In this document: piece after piece, positions 51,537-61,504 of the stretch
How the letters are laid out: each line of letters opens with the position of its first letter
Position numbering within the stretch: the first letter of the stretch is position 1
Assembly: GCA_965200465.1 (NCBI GenBank)
Contig: OZ241358.1
Span: forward strand, 682,001 to 746,000
Direction: 5' to 3'
Length of the DNA stretch: 64,000 nucleotides
DNA from: Azophilus sp965200465
GTDB lineage: Bacteria; Pseudomonadota; Gammaproteobacteria; Pseudomonadales; Azotimanducaceae
Position numbers and translations under genes: made by a program
The notes under the pieces: generated by a model
Databases searched by the model: none
What the model was told of the DNA's origin: nothing
What the model saw: only the letters and a program-made list of their open reading frames with translations

Positions 51537-52725
51537 CTACGCCCAACCCTCGCCGCGGGGCTGGTTTGGCCAGCATGGGGGGCGGTTTGTGGCGGAGACG
51601 CTGATGCACGCCCTTGAGGAGCTGGAGGCCGTTTACGCCGCCGCCCAAGCGGATGCGGAGTTTCAGGCCGAATTCTCCCAAGACCTCGCGCACTACGTCG
51701 GGCGGCCCACCCCTCTCTATTTCGCCAAGGGGTTGACGGAGCGGCTGGGCGGCCCGCGAATCTACCTGAAGCGGGAGGACTTGAACCACACCGGCGCCCA
51801 CAAGATCAACAACTGCATCGGCCAAGCCTTGCTGGCCCGGCGCATGGGCAAGCCTCGGGTGATCGCGGAGACGGGCGCCGGCCAGCACGGCGTGGCCACC
51901 GCCACCGTCGCCGCCCGCTTTGGCCTCGATTGCCAAATCTACATGGGCGCGGAGGACATCGCCCGCCAAGCGCTGAACGTCTATCGCATGAAGCTGCTGG
52001 GGGCGGAGGTCGTGCCCGTGCATTCCGGCTCGAAGACCTTGAAGGACGCCATGAACGAAGCCCTGCGGGATTGGGTGACCCATGTGGACAACACCCATTA
52101 CATCATCGGCACCGTGGCCGGCCCGCATCCCTACCCGAAGCTGGTGCGGGACTTCCAGGCGGTGATCGGCCAGGAGGCGAAAAGCCAGTGCCTGGAGCTG
52201 GCCGGTCGCTTGCCGGACGCACTGGTGGCCTGCGTTGGGGGCGGCTCCAACGCTCTGGGTTTGTTCCATCCCTTCATTGACGAGGAGGACGTTCGCCTAG
52301 TCGGCGTGGAGGCCGGCGGCCTTGGGCTGGCGACGGGGCGGCATGCGGCGCCGCTGAACGCCGGCGCCTTGGGCGTCCTGCACGGCAACCGCACCTACCT
52401 GATGCAGGATGCAAACGGCCAGATCTTGCCAACCCACTCCATCTCCGCCGGTCTGGACTATCCGGGCGTCGGCCCCGAGCACAGCCATCTTAAGGACATA
52501 GGCCGGGCGGAATACAGCTCGGTGACCGATGCCGAGGCGCTTGATGCGTTCCGGCTGCTCAACCGCACCGAAGGCGTCATGCCGGCGTTGGAGAGCAGCC
52601 ACGCCTTGGCTTGGGTGGCGCGGGAGGCGGCGGAGCTGGCCGGGCAGGTCGTGGTCGTCAACCTGTCCGGGCGCGGCGACAAGGACATTCAGACAGTGGC
52701 GGACATCGAAGGCGTGCGCCTGTGA
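51517..52725 (+). CDS. trpB: tryptophan synthase beta chain
   Basis: The 402-residue PLP enzyme starts with GTG within trpF. Lys96 in LNHTGAHKINN binds PLP; GAGQHGVATATVAARFGL and CVGGGSNALGLF bind the cofactor phosphate. It joins indole and serine. A 4-nt GTGA overlap couples it to trpA. Confidence 0.96.
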   Translation: MPQLGSNYAQPSPRGWFGQHGGRFVAETLMHALEELEAVYAAAQADAEFQAEFSQDLAHYVGRPTPLYFAKGLTERLGGPRIYLKREDLNHTGAHKINNCIGQALLARRMGKPRVIAETGAGQHGVATATVAARFGLDCQIYMGAEDIARQALNVYRMKLLGAEVVPVHSGSKTLKDAMNEALRDWVTHVDNTHYIIGTVAGPHPYPKLVRDFQAVIGQEAKSQCLELAGRLPDALVACVGGGSNALGLFHPFIDEEDVRLVGVEAGGLGLATGRHAAPLNAGALGVLHGNRTYLMQDANGQILPTHSISAGLDYPGVGPEHSHLKDIGRAEYSSVTDAEALDAFRLLNRTEGVMPALESSHALAWVAREAAELAGQVVVVNLSGRGDKDIQTVADIEGVRL

Positions 52726-53525
52726 GCCGCATCACTCCGGTTTTGCGGAGGCTGCGCAGCCAAGGGCGCAAGGCGTTGGTGCCCTTCATCACCGCCGGCG
52801 ACCCGGACTTGGCCGCCACCGCGCCCGCGCTGCTGGCCTTGGCGGAAGGCGGCGCCGACATGCTGGAGTTGGGCATCCCCTTCAGCGACCCCGAAGCCGA
52901 CGGGCCGGCCATTCAAGCCGCGTCGGAGAGAGCCTTGGCGGCTGGCGCCAACTTGCCGGGGGCGTTGCGCTGCGTTCAGGAGTTCCGCCGGCGCAATGCC
53001 GACACCCCGGTGATTCTGATGGGCTACCTGAACAGCATTCTCGCCATGGGCGAGGGCGCCTTCGCCGAACAGGCCGCAGCCGTCGGCGTCGATGGGCTGA
53101 TCGTCGTCAACTTGCCGCCGGAGGACTCCCATTCCCTGCGCGAAGCGCTCGCCAAGGCGGGCATCGACCTCATTCTGTTGGCGGCGCCGACCACATCGGA
53201 CGAGCGCTTGGGCCGCATCGACCAAGCGGCCAGCGGCTTCATCTACTTGGTGTCGCTGAAGGGCATCACCGGCGCCGACCACATCGACGTCGCCGCGGTC
53301 GAGCATCATCTTGAGCGGCTGCGGCGGCGCACTCGGTTGCCGGTGCTGGTCGGTTTCGGCATCAAGGACGGGGCGACGGCGCGGTCGGTGGCCGAACGGG
53401 CTGACGGCGTTGTCATCGGCGCCGCCTTGGTGTCTCGGATGCAGGCGTTGGCCGATGACCCCGGCGCCATTCCGGCTGAACTCCGCCGTGCGGTCCAGGC
53501 AATCCGCCAAGCGATGGACCGCTGA
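52722..53525 (+). CDS. trpA: tryptophan synthase alpha chain
   Basis: The 267-residue protein has catalytic Glu49 and Asp60 at the canonical positions (MLELGIPFSDPEADGPAIQ), loop 6 in SLKGITGADH and the phosphate site GFGIKDGATARSV. It splits indole-glycerol phosphate. folC follows after only 51 nt; accD, the usual neighbour in related genomes, is not there. Confidence 0.95.
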   Translation: MSRITPVLRRLRSQGRKALVPFITAGDPDLAATAPALLALAEGGADMLELGIPFSDPEADGPAIQAASERALAAGANLPGALRCVQEFRRRNADTPVILMGYLNSILAMGEGAFAEQAAAVGVDGLIVVNLPPEDSHSLREALAKAGIDLILLAAPTTSDERLGRIDQAASGFIYLVSLKGITGADHIDVAAVEHHLERLRRRTRLPVLVGFGIKDGATARSVAERADGVVIGAALVSRMQALADDPGAIPAELRRAVQAIRQAMDR

Positions 53526-53576
53526 GGCCCGTCGAGCCTGCCGCCGGCGGCGCCCAGCCTTGCCCCCCGCGCATCC

Positions 53577-54923
53577 ATGCGGCGCTCCACGTCCGTGAAG
53601 TCTCCCTGCTCCGCTCCGCCTCGCTGGGACTTGGTCGGCTGGCTTGCCCATGTTGAGGGGCTCAATCCGCGTTCAATCGACTTGGGGCTGCGCCGGGTGC
53701 GTCAGGTGGGGGAGGCCTTGGAGGTCCTCAAGCCGGCGCCCCTGTCCGTCGTTGTCGCCGGCACCAACGGCAAGGGAACCACCGCCGTTTGCCTGGAGCA
53801 AATACTGCTTGCCGCCGGCCTGCGGGTGGGCTGCACCCTGTCGCCGCATCTGCACGCCTTCAATGAACGGGTGCGGCTGAACGGCGCGGAGGCCGAAGAC
53901 GACGCCCTGTGCGAGGCGTTTGCGGCGGTGGAGGCCGCCCGGCGGCAACTGCCCCTGACCTACTTTGAATTCTCCTGCCTTGCGGCGCTGCACTGCTTTA
54001 AGACAGCCGGGGTCGATGTGGCCATTCTTGAAGTGGGGCTGGGCGGCAGGCTGGACGCCTTCAACATCGTCGATGCCGACGTGGCGGTCGTCACCAGCAT
54101 CGACCTCGACCACATGGAGCATCTCGGCGCCACGCGGGAGGCCATCGGCCGGGAGAAGGCCGGGGTCTTCCGGCCGAGCCAACGCATCCTGCTCGGCGAG
54201 GACATGCCGGCAAGCGTTCTGCAGGCGGCGCAGCGGTGCGCGTCGTCCCCGTGGCGTTTTGGCCGGGAGATTCAGGCGACCGCAGCGACCGCCGGCGAAT
54301 GGGACCTTGCCGTTGATGGCCGCGTCTTCCCCGGCTTGCCTAGAGGCGGGTTGCCCTTGGGCAATTGCGCCTTGGCCGCCGGCGCCGCCTTGGTGGTGGA
54401 TTCCGCCTTCAATGGAGGCAGGGTGGGCGAGCCAAGCCTTCGCCAAGGCGTTGCGGCCGCATGGCTGCCGGGACGCTTGGAGTCCTTGGCCGCCGGAGGA
54501 CGGCAGTGGTGGGTCGATGTGGCCCACAACCCTCTAGGCGCGCGCTTTCTGGCGGCGGAAATCCCAAGACGCTGGCCGGCGGCGCAGGTTGTCGCCCTGT
54601 TCGGCAACTTGGCGGACAAGGACAGCCGGGGCATTTTTGAGGCTTTGCACGACGTTGTTCGCCATTGGGTGCTAGTCGGCACGCAAGGCGCCCGCGGCCT
54701 GTCCGCCCGGGATTTGGCCAGCCGCGGCGCTCCGCCCGGCAGCGCCGTCGCCGGCTCCTTGCGCAACGGCATGCAGCTGGCCCGTTCGCTAGCCGGCGCA
54801 TCTGATGTTATCCTTGCCTTCGGTTCGTTTGCGGTGGCCGGAGCGGTGCGCCTCGAATTGCTGAGTTCGCGTAAGGACGTCCAGTCGGGAAGCGTGGAGG
54901 CGAAGGCTTCGCCGCGGCGATGA
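53577..54923 (+). CDS. folC: bifunctional folylpolyglutamate/dihydrofolate synthase
   Basis: The 448-residue Mur-ligase-type protein has the P-loop VVVAGTNGKGTTAVCLEQ, LSPHLHAFNERVRLNG, EVGLGGRLDAFNIVDADVAV and the ADP-forming-domain segment WWVDVAHNPLGARFLA. It adds glutamate to folates and makes dihydrofolate. It overlaps the SPOR gene by 4 nt. Confidence 0.95.
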   Translation: MRRSTSVKSPCSAPPRWDLVGWLAHVEGLNPRSIDLGLRRVRQVGEALEVLKPAPLSVVVAGTNGKGTTAVCLEQILLAAGLRVGCTLSPHLHAFNERVRLNGAEAEDDALCEAFAAVEAARRQLPLTYFEFSCLAALHCFKTAGVDVAILEVGLGGRLDAFNIVDADVAVVTSIDLDHMEHLGATREAIGREKAGVFRPSQRILLGEDMPASVLQAAQRCASSPWRFGREIQATAATAGEWDLAVDGRVFPGLPRGGLPLGNCALAAGAALVVDSAFNGGRVGEPSLRQGVAAAWLPGRLESLAAGGRQWWVDVAHNPLGARFLAAEIPRRWPAAQVVALFGNLADKDSRGIFEALHDVVRHWVLVGTQGARGLSARDLASRGAPPGSAVAGSLRNGMQLARSLAGASDVILAFGSFAVAGAVRLELLSSRKDVQSGSVEAKASPRR

Positions 54924-55447
54924 ACGAACGCACTCGGTACCGCACCACCGGCACCCTGTTTTTGTTGGCCGTCGGCGTCATCTTCATCCCCATGCTGTTC
55001 GACCGTGACAACGCCTCCCCGGTGCAGCTCGCGAACGTCAACGAGGACTACCAGCCGCCGGCGGTGCGGGGCCTTGATCGAGTTCCGCAAAGCGACTTCG
55101 CCGCTAGGGTTCAGGGGTTGCGGGAAGAGGCTGACGAGCAGGGCTTTCACCGCGAAACCAAGACCAAGATAGGCGAACCCCTGCTGTCCGCTCCCGACGG
55201 TCGGACGGACGCTTGGGCCGTTCAGCTCGCCAGTTTCGCCGACGCGGACAGGGCAAGGGCGTTTCGCGACCGTCTGCGGACGGATGGCTATGAGGCCTTC
55301 CTCAGCGGCTACAGGCCCGAACCCGAGGTCATTTTGCACCGGGTTGCCGTGGGCCCCTTGCTGGACGCTGAGCGCACCGAACGGCTGGCCGAGGAGCTGT
55401 CGGGCCGTTATGAGGTGCAAGCCCGGCTGATGGCCTTCGGCAACTAG
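54920..55447 (+). CDS. DedD-like SPOR-domain protein
   Basis: The 175-residue protein has one N-terminal membrane helix (TGTLFLLAVGVIFIPMLF), the short DedD-typical FDRDN segment after it, and a C-terminal SPOR domain at about 95-172 (AWAVQLASFADADRARAFRDR). SPOR domains bind denuded septal peptidoglycan, so a division-site role is likely. Position between folC and cvpA is the usual dedD locus. Confidence 0.85.
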   Translation: MNERTRYRTTGTLFLLAVGVIFIPMLFDRDNASPVQLANVNEDYQPPAVRGLDRVPQSDFAARVQGLREEADEQGFHRETKTKIGEPLLSAPDGRTDAWAVQLASFADADRARAFRDRLRTDGYEAFLSGYRPEPEVILHRVAVGPLLDAERTERLAEELSGRYEVQARLMAFGN

Positions 55448-55483
55448 GGCTGCATTGATCGACTGGGCCGCCCGCAAGCCAGC

Positions 55484-56070
55484 ATGACGGACATTCCCAC
55501 CCTGGACCTCATCGTCGTCATTGTGATTGCGCTGTCCGCCTTCATCGGCGCGGCGCGCGGCTTGGTTCGTGAGGTCCTGTCATTGGTCATCTGGGTCGCC
55601 GCGTTTGTGGGCGCTTACTATTTTGGGCCGCCAGTGGATGATTGGCTGGATTTGGATTGGGGGTTTGCGAATGTCGCCGGCTACGTCGCCGTCTTTGCGG
55701 CCGTGTTGGTGCTCGGCGGCCTCTGCAAGAGCCTGCTGGCCCGGCTGGTTGAGGCGACCGGCCTGACGGGCATTGACCGCACCCTGGGGCTGGCGTTCGG
55801 CGGCGCTCGGGGGTTGTTGATCTGCTTGGTCGTCCTAGTCGCCGTGCGTCCCTTCGCGGAACACGCCGATTGGTGGCGGTCCTCCTTCACCAGGCCGGTG
55901 CTGGTGCAGTTTGAGGACGAGTTGGTCGGCTTTCTTGGCGGCGGCGGCGAGGAGCAGCCCGAACAAGCGCCTTCGGGCGGCTTGGCCGCGCCAGCCGCCT
56001 GCTATGGGGCGCCGGCGCGGGAGGGGCCCGCGGGCGCTGAACCCTGCCCGCCGAACGGCATGGTGCTCTG

Positions 56071-56071
<1 letters not shown>
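55484..56071 (+). CDS. cvpA: CvpA family membrane protein
   Basis: The 195-residue protein has four membrane helices and the family segments LDLIVVIVIALSAFIGAARG and RTLGLAFGGARGLLICLV. The tail after residue 150 is rich in Gly, Ala and Pro and contains two Cys. CvpA is tied to colicin V production and envelope stress, and its gene is regularly placed before purF. It overlaps purF by 1 nt. Confidence 0.9.
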
Positions 56072-57589
<1,518 letters not shown>

Positions 57590-57597
<8 letters not shown>

Positions 57598-58051
57598 CCC
57601 GGCTGGCAGCCCCTGCATCGGCGTCTGCTCCACCACCTACGGCGATCTGGTGTGCCGCGGCTGCTACCGCTTCGCCCATGAGGTGAGCGAATGGAACGGC
57701 TACAGCCAAGCCCAGCGGCTGAGTGTGCGGCGGCGGCTGGAGCAGCTTCGCGCCGGCGCCGTCGCCCATTGCCTGTCGTCGCAGCGCATCGACCAACTGG
57801 TGGCGTTGGCGGAGTCGGTGCGGCTCAGGCGGGTGCGCGGCATGGCGCGTCCAGCCGTCGCCCACGAGGTGCTAAGGCGGCTGGTGCTCAAGCGCCGCCC
57901 GCCGCCTTGGCTGCCGGCGGCGGACGATGACGAGGGCCGCCGGCAAAGCGGAGTGGAGCAGGGGCGGACGCTGCTGGCGCAGATGGACCGGGAACTGCTG
58001 GAGCGCTCCCGCGCCCACTACGAGCGGAGCCATCGGGCGCCGCCCGAATGA
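57590..58051 (+). CDS. DUF1289 domain protein
   Basis: The 153-residue protein has the family N-terminus SPCIGVCSTTYGDLVCRGCY with four spaced Cys, which may bind a metal, followed by RFAHEVSEWNGYSQAQR. The C-terminal part is basic and helical without known match. Members are often short Fe-S- or Zn-like proteins of unknown role. Its start lies inside purF, so it is probably co-translated. Confidence 0.8.
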
Positions 58052-58073
58052 AGCGGGAAGCGCCGCCCGCGCA

Positions 58074-58832
58074 CTAGGCGTAGGGCGCCGCTAGGCTGAA
58101 GCACTCCAGTTGCAGGACTGGGCCGGTTTGCCGCAGCAGCCAGCCGCAGTGCATCCAGTCGCCAAGCACGTAGCGAGTGTTGTTGGCTGTGCGGTGGACG
58201 CCGGGGCGATGGGTGTGCCCGTGGATCAGAATCCTGGCTTTGCTGTTCTTGAACAAGCCGTCAACGGCTTCCGGGGCGACGTCCATGACGGCCTCCGCCT
58301 TGCTGGCCTTGCCGGCGTCGCTGGCCAGCCGCAGGCCGCCGGCGATCGTGCGCCTTTCCGCCAAGGGCCTTGCCAGCAGGTCCCTTCGCCATTGCGGGTT
58401 GCGCACCTGCTTGCGCAGCCTTTGATACGCCTCGTCGTTGGTGCAGAGTGCGTCGCCGTGGCCAAGAATGAGGTTGTCGTCGGTCACGAAGGGGTCGGCG
58501 ATGATGGTCGCGCCGCTGCGTTGGGCGAAGCCGGCGCCGCAGAGGAAATCCCGGTTGCCGGGCATGAAGCGCAACTTTGCGGAGGTTGACGCCCGCCGCA
58601 GCGCAGCACACACCCGTTCGGCCAGTTCGCCCTGATCGTCGTCGCCCAACCAGGCCTCGAACAGGTCGCCGAGGATGAATATCTCATCGGCCCAGCGGGC
58701 CTCAACGCTCAAGCATTCGGTGAAGCGGGCGAAGCGCAGGTCCGCAACGCCGTCCAGATGCAGATCTGCAATGAATATCCTTTGCCGGGATGCGGGGGCG
58801 CCTTGCGCGGCGCTTGGCGCCTCAGCCGCCAT
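58074..58832 (-). CDS. lpxH: UDP-2,3-diacylglucosamine diphosphatase
   Basis: The 252-residue metallophosphoesterase has IADLHLDG (Asp23, His25), LGDLFEAWLGDDD, MPGNRDFL, LGHGDALCTND and HGHTHRPGVH, the complete Mn site of LpxH. It cleaves UDP-diacylglucosamine to lipid X in lipid A synthesis, so the cell makes lipopolysaccharide. Its start overlaps the folD end by 11 nt. Confidence 0.93.
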   Translation of the reverse strand: MAAEAPSAAQGAPASRQRIFIADLHLDGVADLRFARFTECLSVEARWADEIFILGDLFEAWLGDDDQGELAERVCAALRRASTSAKLRFMPGNRDFLCGAGFAQRSGATIIADPFVTDDNLILGHGDALCTNDEAYQRLRKQVRNPQWRRDLLARPLAERRTIAGGLRLASDAGKASKAEAVMDVAPEAVDGLFKNSKARILIHGHTHRPGVHRTANNTRYVLGDWMHCGWLLRQTGPVLQLECFSLAAPYA

Positions 58833-59673
58833 GGCCGGCGGCCTGCAGGGTGTTCAGCATTAGCGCCGCCCTAGTCATGGGGCCGACGCCGCCGGGAACC
58901 GGCGTAATCCAAGCGGCCGCCTCGGCGGCGGCCTCAAAATCCACATCGCCGTGCAAGCGGCCTTGGGCGTCCCGGGTGATGCCCACGTCAATGACGACGG
59001 CGCCGGGTTTTATCCAATCCCCATCGACTAGTTTCGGCTTGCCGACCGCGGAAATGAGAATGTCCGACTTCTTGGCGCAGGCCGCTGCGTCGCGGGTGAA
59101 CTTGTGGGCGACCTCCACCGTGCAGCCTGCGCGCAGCAGCTCCAAGGCCATGGGCCGGCCCACATGGTTGGAGGCGCCGATCACCGTCGCCCGTGCGCCC
59201 AAATAGTCAACGCCGGTGCTGTCGAGCAGCAGCATGACGCCCTTGGACGTGCAGGGCGGCAGCGCCGGGCGGCGCAGAGCGAGGCGGCCGATGTTGTAGG
59301 GGTGGAAGCCGTCCACGTCCTTGGCGGGGTCTATGCTGTCGGTGATGCGGTCGGCGTCGATGTGCTTCGGCAGCGGCAACTGCACTAGAATGCCGTTGAT
59401 GTCCGGGGCGGCGTTCAGCGCCGCAACCAGGGCCTCCAGCTTCTTTTGGGAGACGGTTGCCGGCGCTCGCTCCACCCGGGAGTGGAAGCCCACTTCCTCG
59501 CAGTCGCGCCGCTTGGCGTTGACGTAGATCTCGGAAGCCGTGTCGTTGCCGACCAAAACAACGGCCAGCCCCGGCGGTGAGGCGCCGTTGGCGGCCCGCC
59601 GCCGCACCTCCGCGCGAATCCGGCGGCGACATTCGGCGGCGAGGGCCTTGCCGTCCAGGATTCGGGCCTTCAT
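58822..59673 (-). CDS. folD: methylenetetrahydrofolate dehydrogenase/cyclohydrolase
   Basis: The 283-residue protein starts at ATG 59673 (MKARILDGKALAAE). It has EIYVNAKRRDCEEVGF, with the catalytic Tyr and Lys, GILVQLPLPKHID, KDVDGFHPYNIGRLA, VIGASNHVGRPMALELL and PVPGGVGPMTRAALMLNT. It interconverts C1-folates. A longer frame back to 59757 is not family-like. The usual S.VVGRS motif of the NADP site reads VIGASNHVGRP, which is slightly unusual. Confidence 0.93.
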   Translation of the reverse strand: MKARILDGKALAAECRRRIRAEVRRRAANGASPPGLAVVLVGNDTASEIYVNAKRRDCEEVGFHSRVERAPATVSQKKLEALVAALNAAPDINGILVQLPLPKHIDADRITDSIDPAKDVDGFHPYNIGRLALRRPALPPCTSKGVMLLLDSTGVDYLGARATVIGASNHVGRPMALELLRAGCTVEVAHKFTRDAAACAKKSDILISAVGKPKLVDGDWIKPGAVVIDVGITRDAQGRLHGDVDFEAAAEAAAWITPVPGGVGPMTRAALMLNTLQAAGHGG

Positions 59674-59850
59674 TGCAGAGCCAGCGCTGTCATTCGCTGC
59701 GCACCTTGCGCAAAAGGGCCATTCTAAGCCCACTGCGCCTGTCGGCCCATCGCTCAAGCGAAATCCGCCTTGCCGGCGCGGCTTCTTGGTCGGCGGGCCG
59801 TTGTGGCCAGGGGCCTTGATTGCGATGGAAGATGGCTTGATGATTCCCTA

Positions 59851-61131
59851 ATGGACTATTTCCGCATCGTTGGCGGCCGGCCGCTGGCCGGCGAAATAAG
59901 GCCGATGGGCAACAAGAACTCGGCCTTGCCGTTGATGGCGGCCTCGTTGCTGACCGATGAGCCCATCGCCATCGGCAACGTGCCGGACATTGGCGACGTG
60001 CGCACCAAGCTGGAATTGCTGAACAGCATCGGCGTCGCCACCCAATTCGCCGGCAACCGCTGCCGCCTCGACGCCGGCGGCGTGCGCGACGAAGCGCCGG
60101 ACTGGGCGCTGTCCAGCCGCATCCGCACCGCGGTGCTGCTGGCCGGGCCGCTTTTGGCCCGCTTTGGACGCGCCGTCATCGGCCGTCTGGGGGGAGATCG
60201 AATCGGGCGCCGGCGCTTGGACACGCACCTCTTGGCGCTGCGCGCCTTGGGCGCGGACATCTCCATTGAGAAGGATCGCCATGTGCTGCGCAGCGAGCGC
60301 CTTAGGGGCTGCGATCTGTTTCTGGACGAAATGAGCGTCACCGGCACCGAGCAGGCGATCCTCGCCGCCGTGCTGGCGGAGGGCGTCACCAGGGTCTCCA
60401 ACGCCGCCATGGAGCCCCATGTGCAGGACCTGTGCCGGTGCCTGAACGCCATGGGCGCCCGCATCAGCGGCATCGGCACGCATGATCTCGCCATCGAGGG
60501 GGTGGAGCGCCTGCACGGCGCGGCCTTCGACATAGGCCCGGACTACATGGAGGTGGGCTCCCTGATAGGCTTGGCGGCGGCCACCGGCGCCTGCGTCCGC
60601 ATACGCGACGCCCGGCCCCACGAACAACGCATGACGGCCATCATGTTCGGGCGTCTGGGCGTGCGCTGGGACGTTGCAGGGGACGACATTCTGGTGCCCG
60701 CCGACCAGGAGCTCGTCGTGATGCCGGACTTCGACGGCGCGGTGCCGAAGATCGACGACATGCCTTGGCCCGGCTTCCCCCCGGACCTCATCAGCATCGC
60801 CTTGGTGCTGGCGACGCAGAGCCGCGGCACGGTGCTCATTCACCAAAAGATGTTTGACCGCCGCTTGGTGTTCACGGACCGGCTGATTGAAATGGGCGCC
60901 GGCATCGTGCTTTGCGACCCGCACCGCGCCCTGGTGATGGGGCCGGCGCAACTGCGCGGCGAGCACTTGGTGTCGCCGGACATCCGCGCCGGCATGGCCT
61001 TGGTGATCGCCGCCCTCGCCGCCGAAGGGGAGAGCACCATTCACAACATCGGCCAGATCGACCGCGGCTACGAACGCTTGGACGAACGCCTGCGCGGCCT
61101 CGGCGCCCAAATCGAACGGCTTAGGGAGTAG
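59851..61131 (+). CDS. murA: UDP-GlcNAc 1-carboxyvinyltransferase, Asp-type (MurA-like)
   Basis: The 426-residue protein has the EPSP-synthase-like fold with Lys22/Asn23 (MGNKNSALPLMAASLLTDEP). The active-site loop reads GRLGGDRIGRRRLDTHL, with Asp116 where E. coli MurA has Cys115. An Asp at this place is known to make MurA insensitive to fosfomycin. The GGD.IGRRRLDTH form belongs to a divergent subfamily found in several phyla. If it is the only MurA it makes the first peptidoglycan-committed step; if a second exists, this one could serve another pathway. No clear ribosome site precedes the ATG. Confidence 0.82.
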   Translation: MDYFRIVGGRPLAGEIRPMGNKNSALPLMAASLLTDEPIAIGNVPDIGDVRTKLELLNSIGVATQFAGNRCRLDAGGVRDEAPDWALSSRIRTAVLLAGPLLARFGRAVIGRLGGDRIGRRRLDTHLLALRALGADISIEKDRHVLRSERLRGCDLFLDEMSVTGTEQAILAAVLAEGVTRVSNAAMEPHVQDLCRCLNAMGARISGIGTHDLAIEGVERLHGAAFDIGPDYMEVGSLIGLAAATGACVRIRDARPHEQRMTAIMFGRLGVRWDVAGDDILVPADQELVVMPDFDGAVPKIDDMPWPGFPPDLISIALVLATQSRGTVLIHQKMFDRRLVFTDRLIEMGAGIVLCDPHRALVMGPAQLRGEHLVSPDIRAGMALVIAALAAEGESTIHNIGQIDRGYERLDERLRGLGAQIERLRE

Positions 61132-61133
61132 CA

Positions 61134-61162
61134 TTGACGGCCCTTGGCGGCGGCAGTATCAT
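61134..61162 (+). promoter_or_regulatory. sigma-70 promoter of the tRNA operon
   Basis: TTGACG (61134-61139) and TATCAT (61157-61162) are 17 nt apart, 24 nt before the tRNA-Pro gene and directly after the murA stop. Confidence 0.7.
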
Positions 61163-61185
61163 CCGCCCGCCATCGTAGAGCATTG

Positions 61186-61262
61186 CGGGGCATGGCGCAG
61201 TCTGGCAGCGCACCTGCTTTGGGAGCAGGATGTCGGGAGTTCAAATCTCTCTGCCCCGACCA
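61186..61262 (+). tRNA. tRNA-Pro (TGG)
   Basis: The 77-nt sequence folds as a cloverleaf: CGGGGCA pairs with TGCCCCG, the anticodon loop is TTTGGGA with anticodon TGG, and CCA is encoded. Confidence 0.95.
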
Positions 61263-61280
61263 TTGTCGTGTTGTCGCCAA

Positions 61281-61356
61281 GCGCTCGTAGCTCAAAGGAT
61301 AGAGCATCTGCCTTCTAAGCAGGCGGTTGAAGGTTCGAGTCCTTCCGGGCGCGCCA
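61281..61356 (+). tRNA. tRNA-Arg (TCT)
   Basis: Acceptor arms GCGCTCG and CGGGCGC pair. The anticodon stem TCTGC/GCAGG encloses loop CTTCTAA with anticodon TCT. The T-loop is GTTCGAGTC and CCA is encoded. Confidence 0.95.
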
Positions 61357-61399
61357 AGGGCGAGCTTGCGGCGCCTTGGGCGGCAGGTTCAACGGCTAT

Positions 61400-61476
61400 G
61401 GTGGACGTAGCTCAGCTGGTAGAGCCCCGGGTTGTGATCCCGGTGGTCGTGGGTTCGAATCCCATCGTCCACCCCA
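61400..61476 (+). tRNA. tRNA-His (GTG)
   Basis: GTGGACG pairs with CGTCCAC. The anticodon loop TTGTGAT carries GTG. G at 61400 can pair with the discriminator C at 61473, giving the extra G-1 pair that marks histidine tRNAs. CCA is encoded. Confidence 0.95.
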
Positions 61477-61504
61477 TTCGGTTATCGGGAACGAAGCAGC
61501 GGCA

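Noticed and set aside
59848..61134. 428-aa open frame opposite murA
   Set aside because: Antisense shadow; no recognisable motif.
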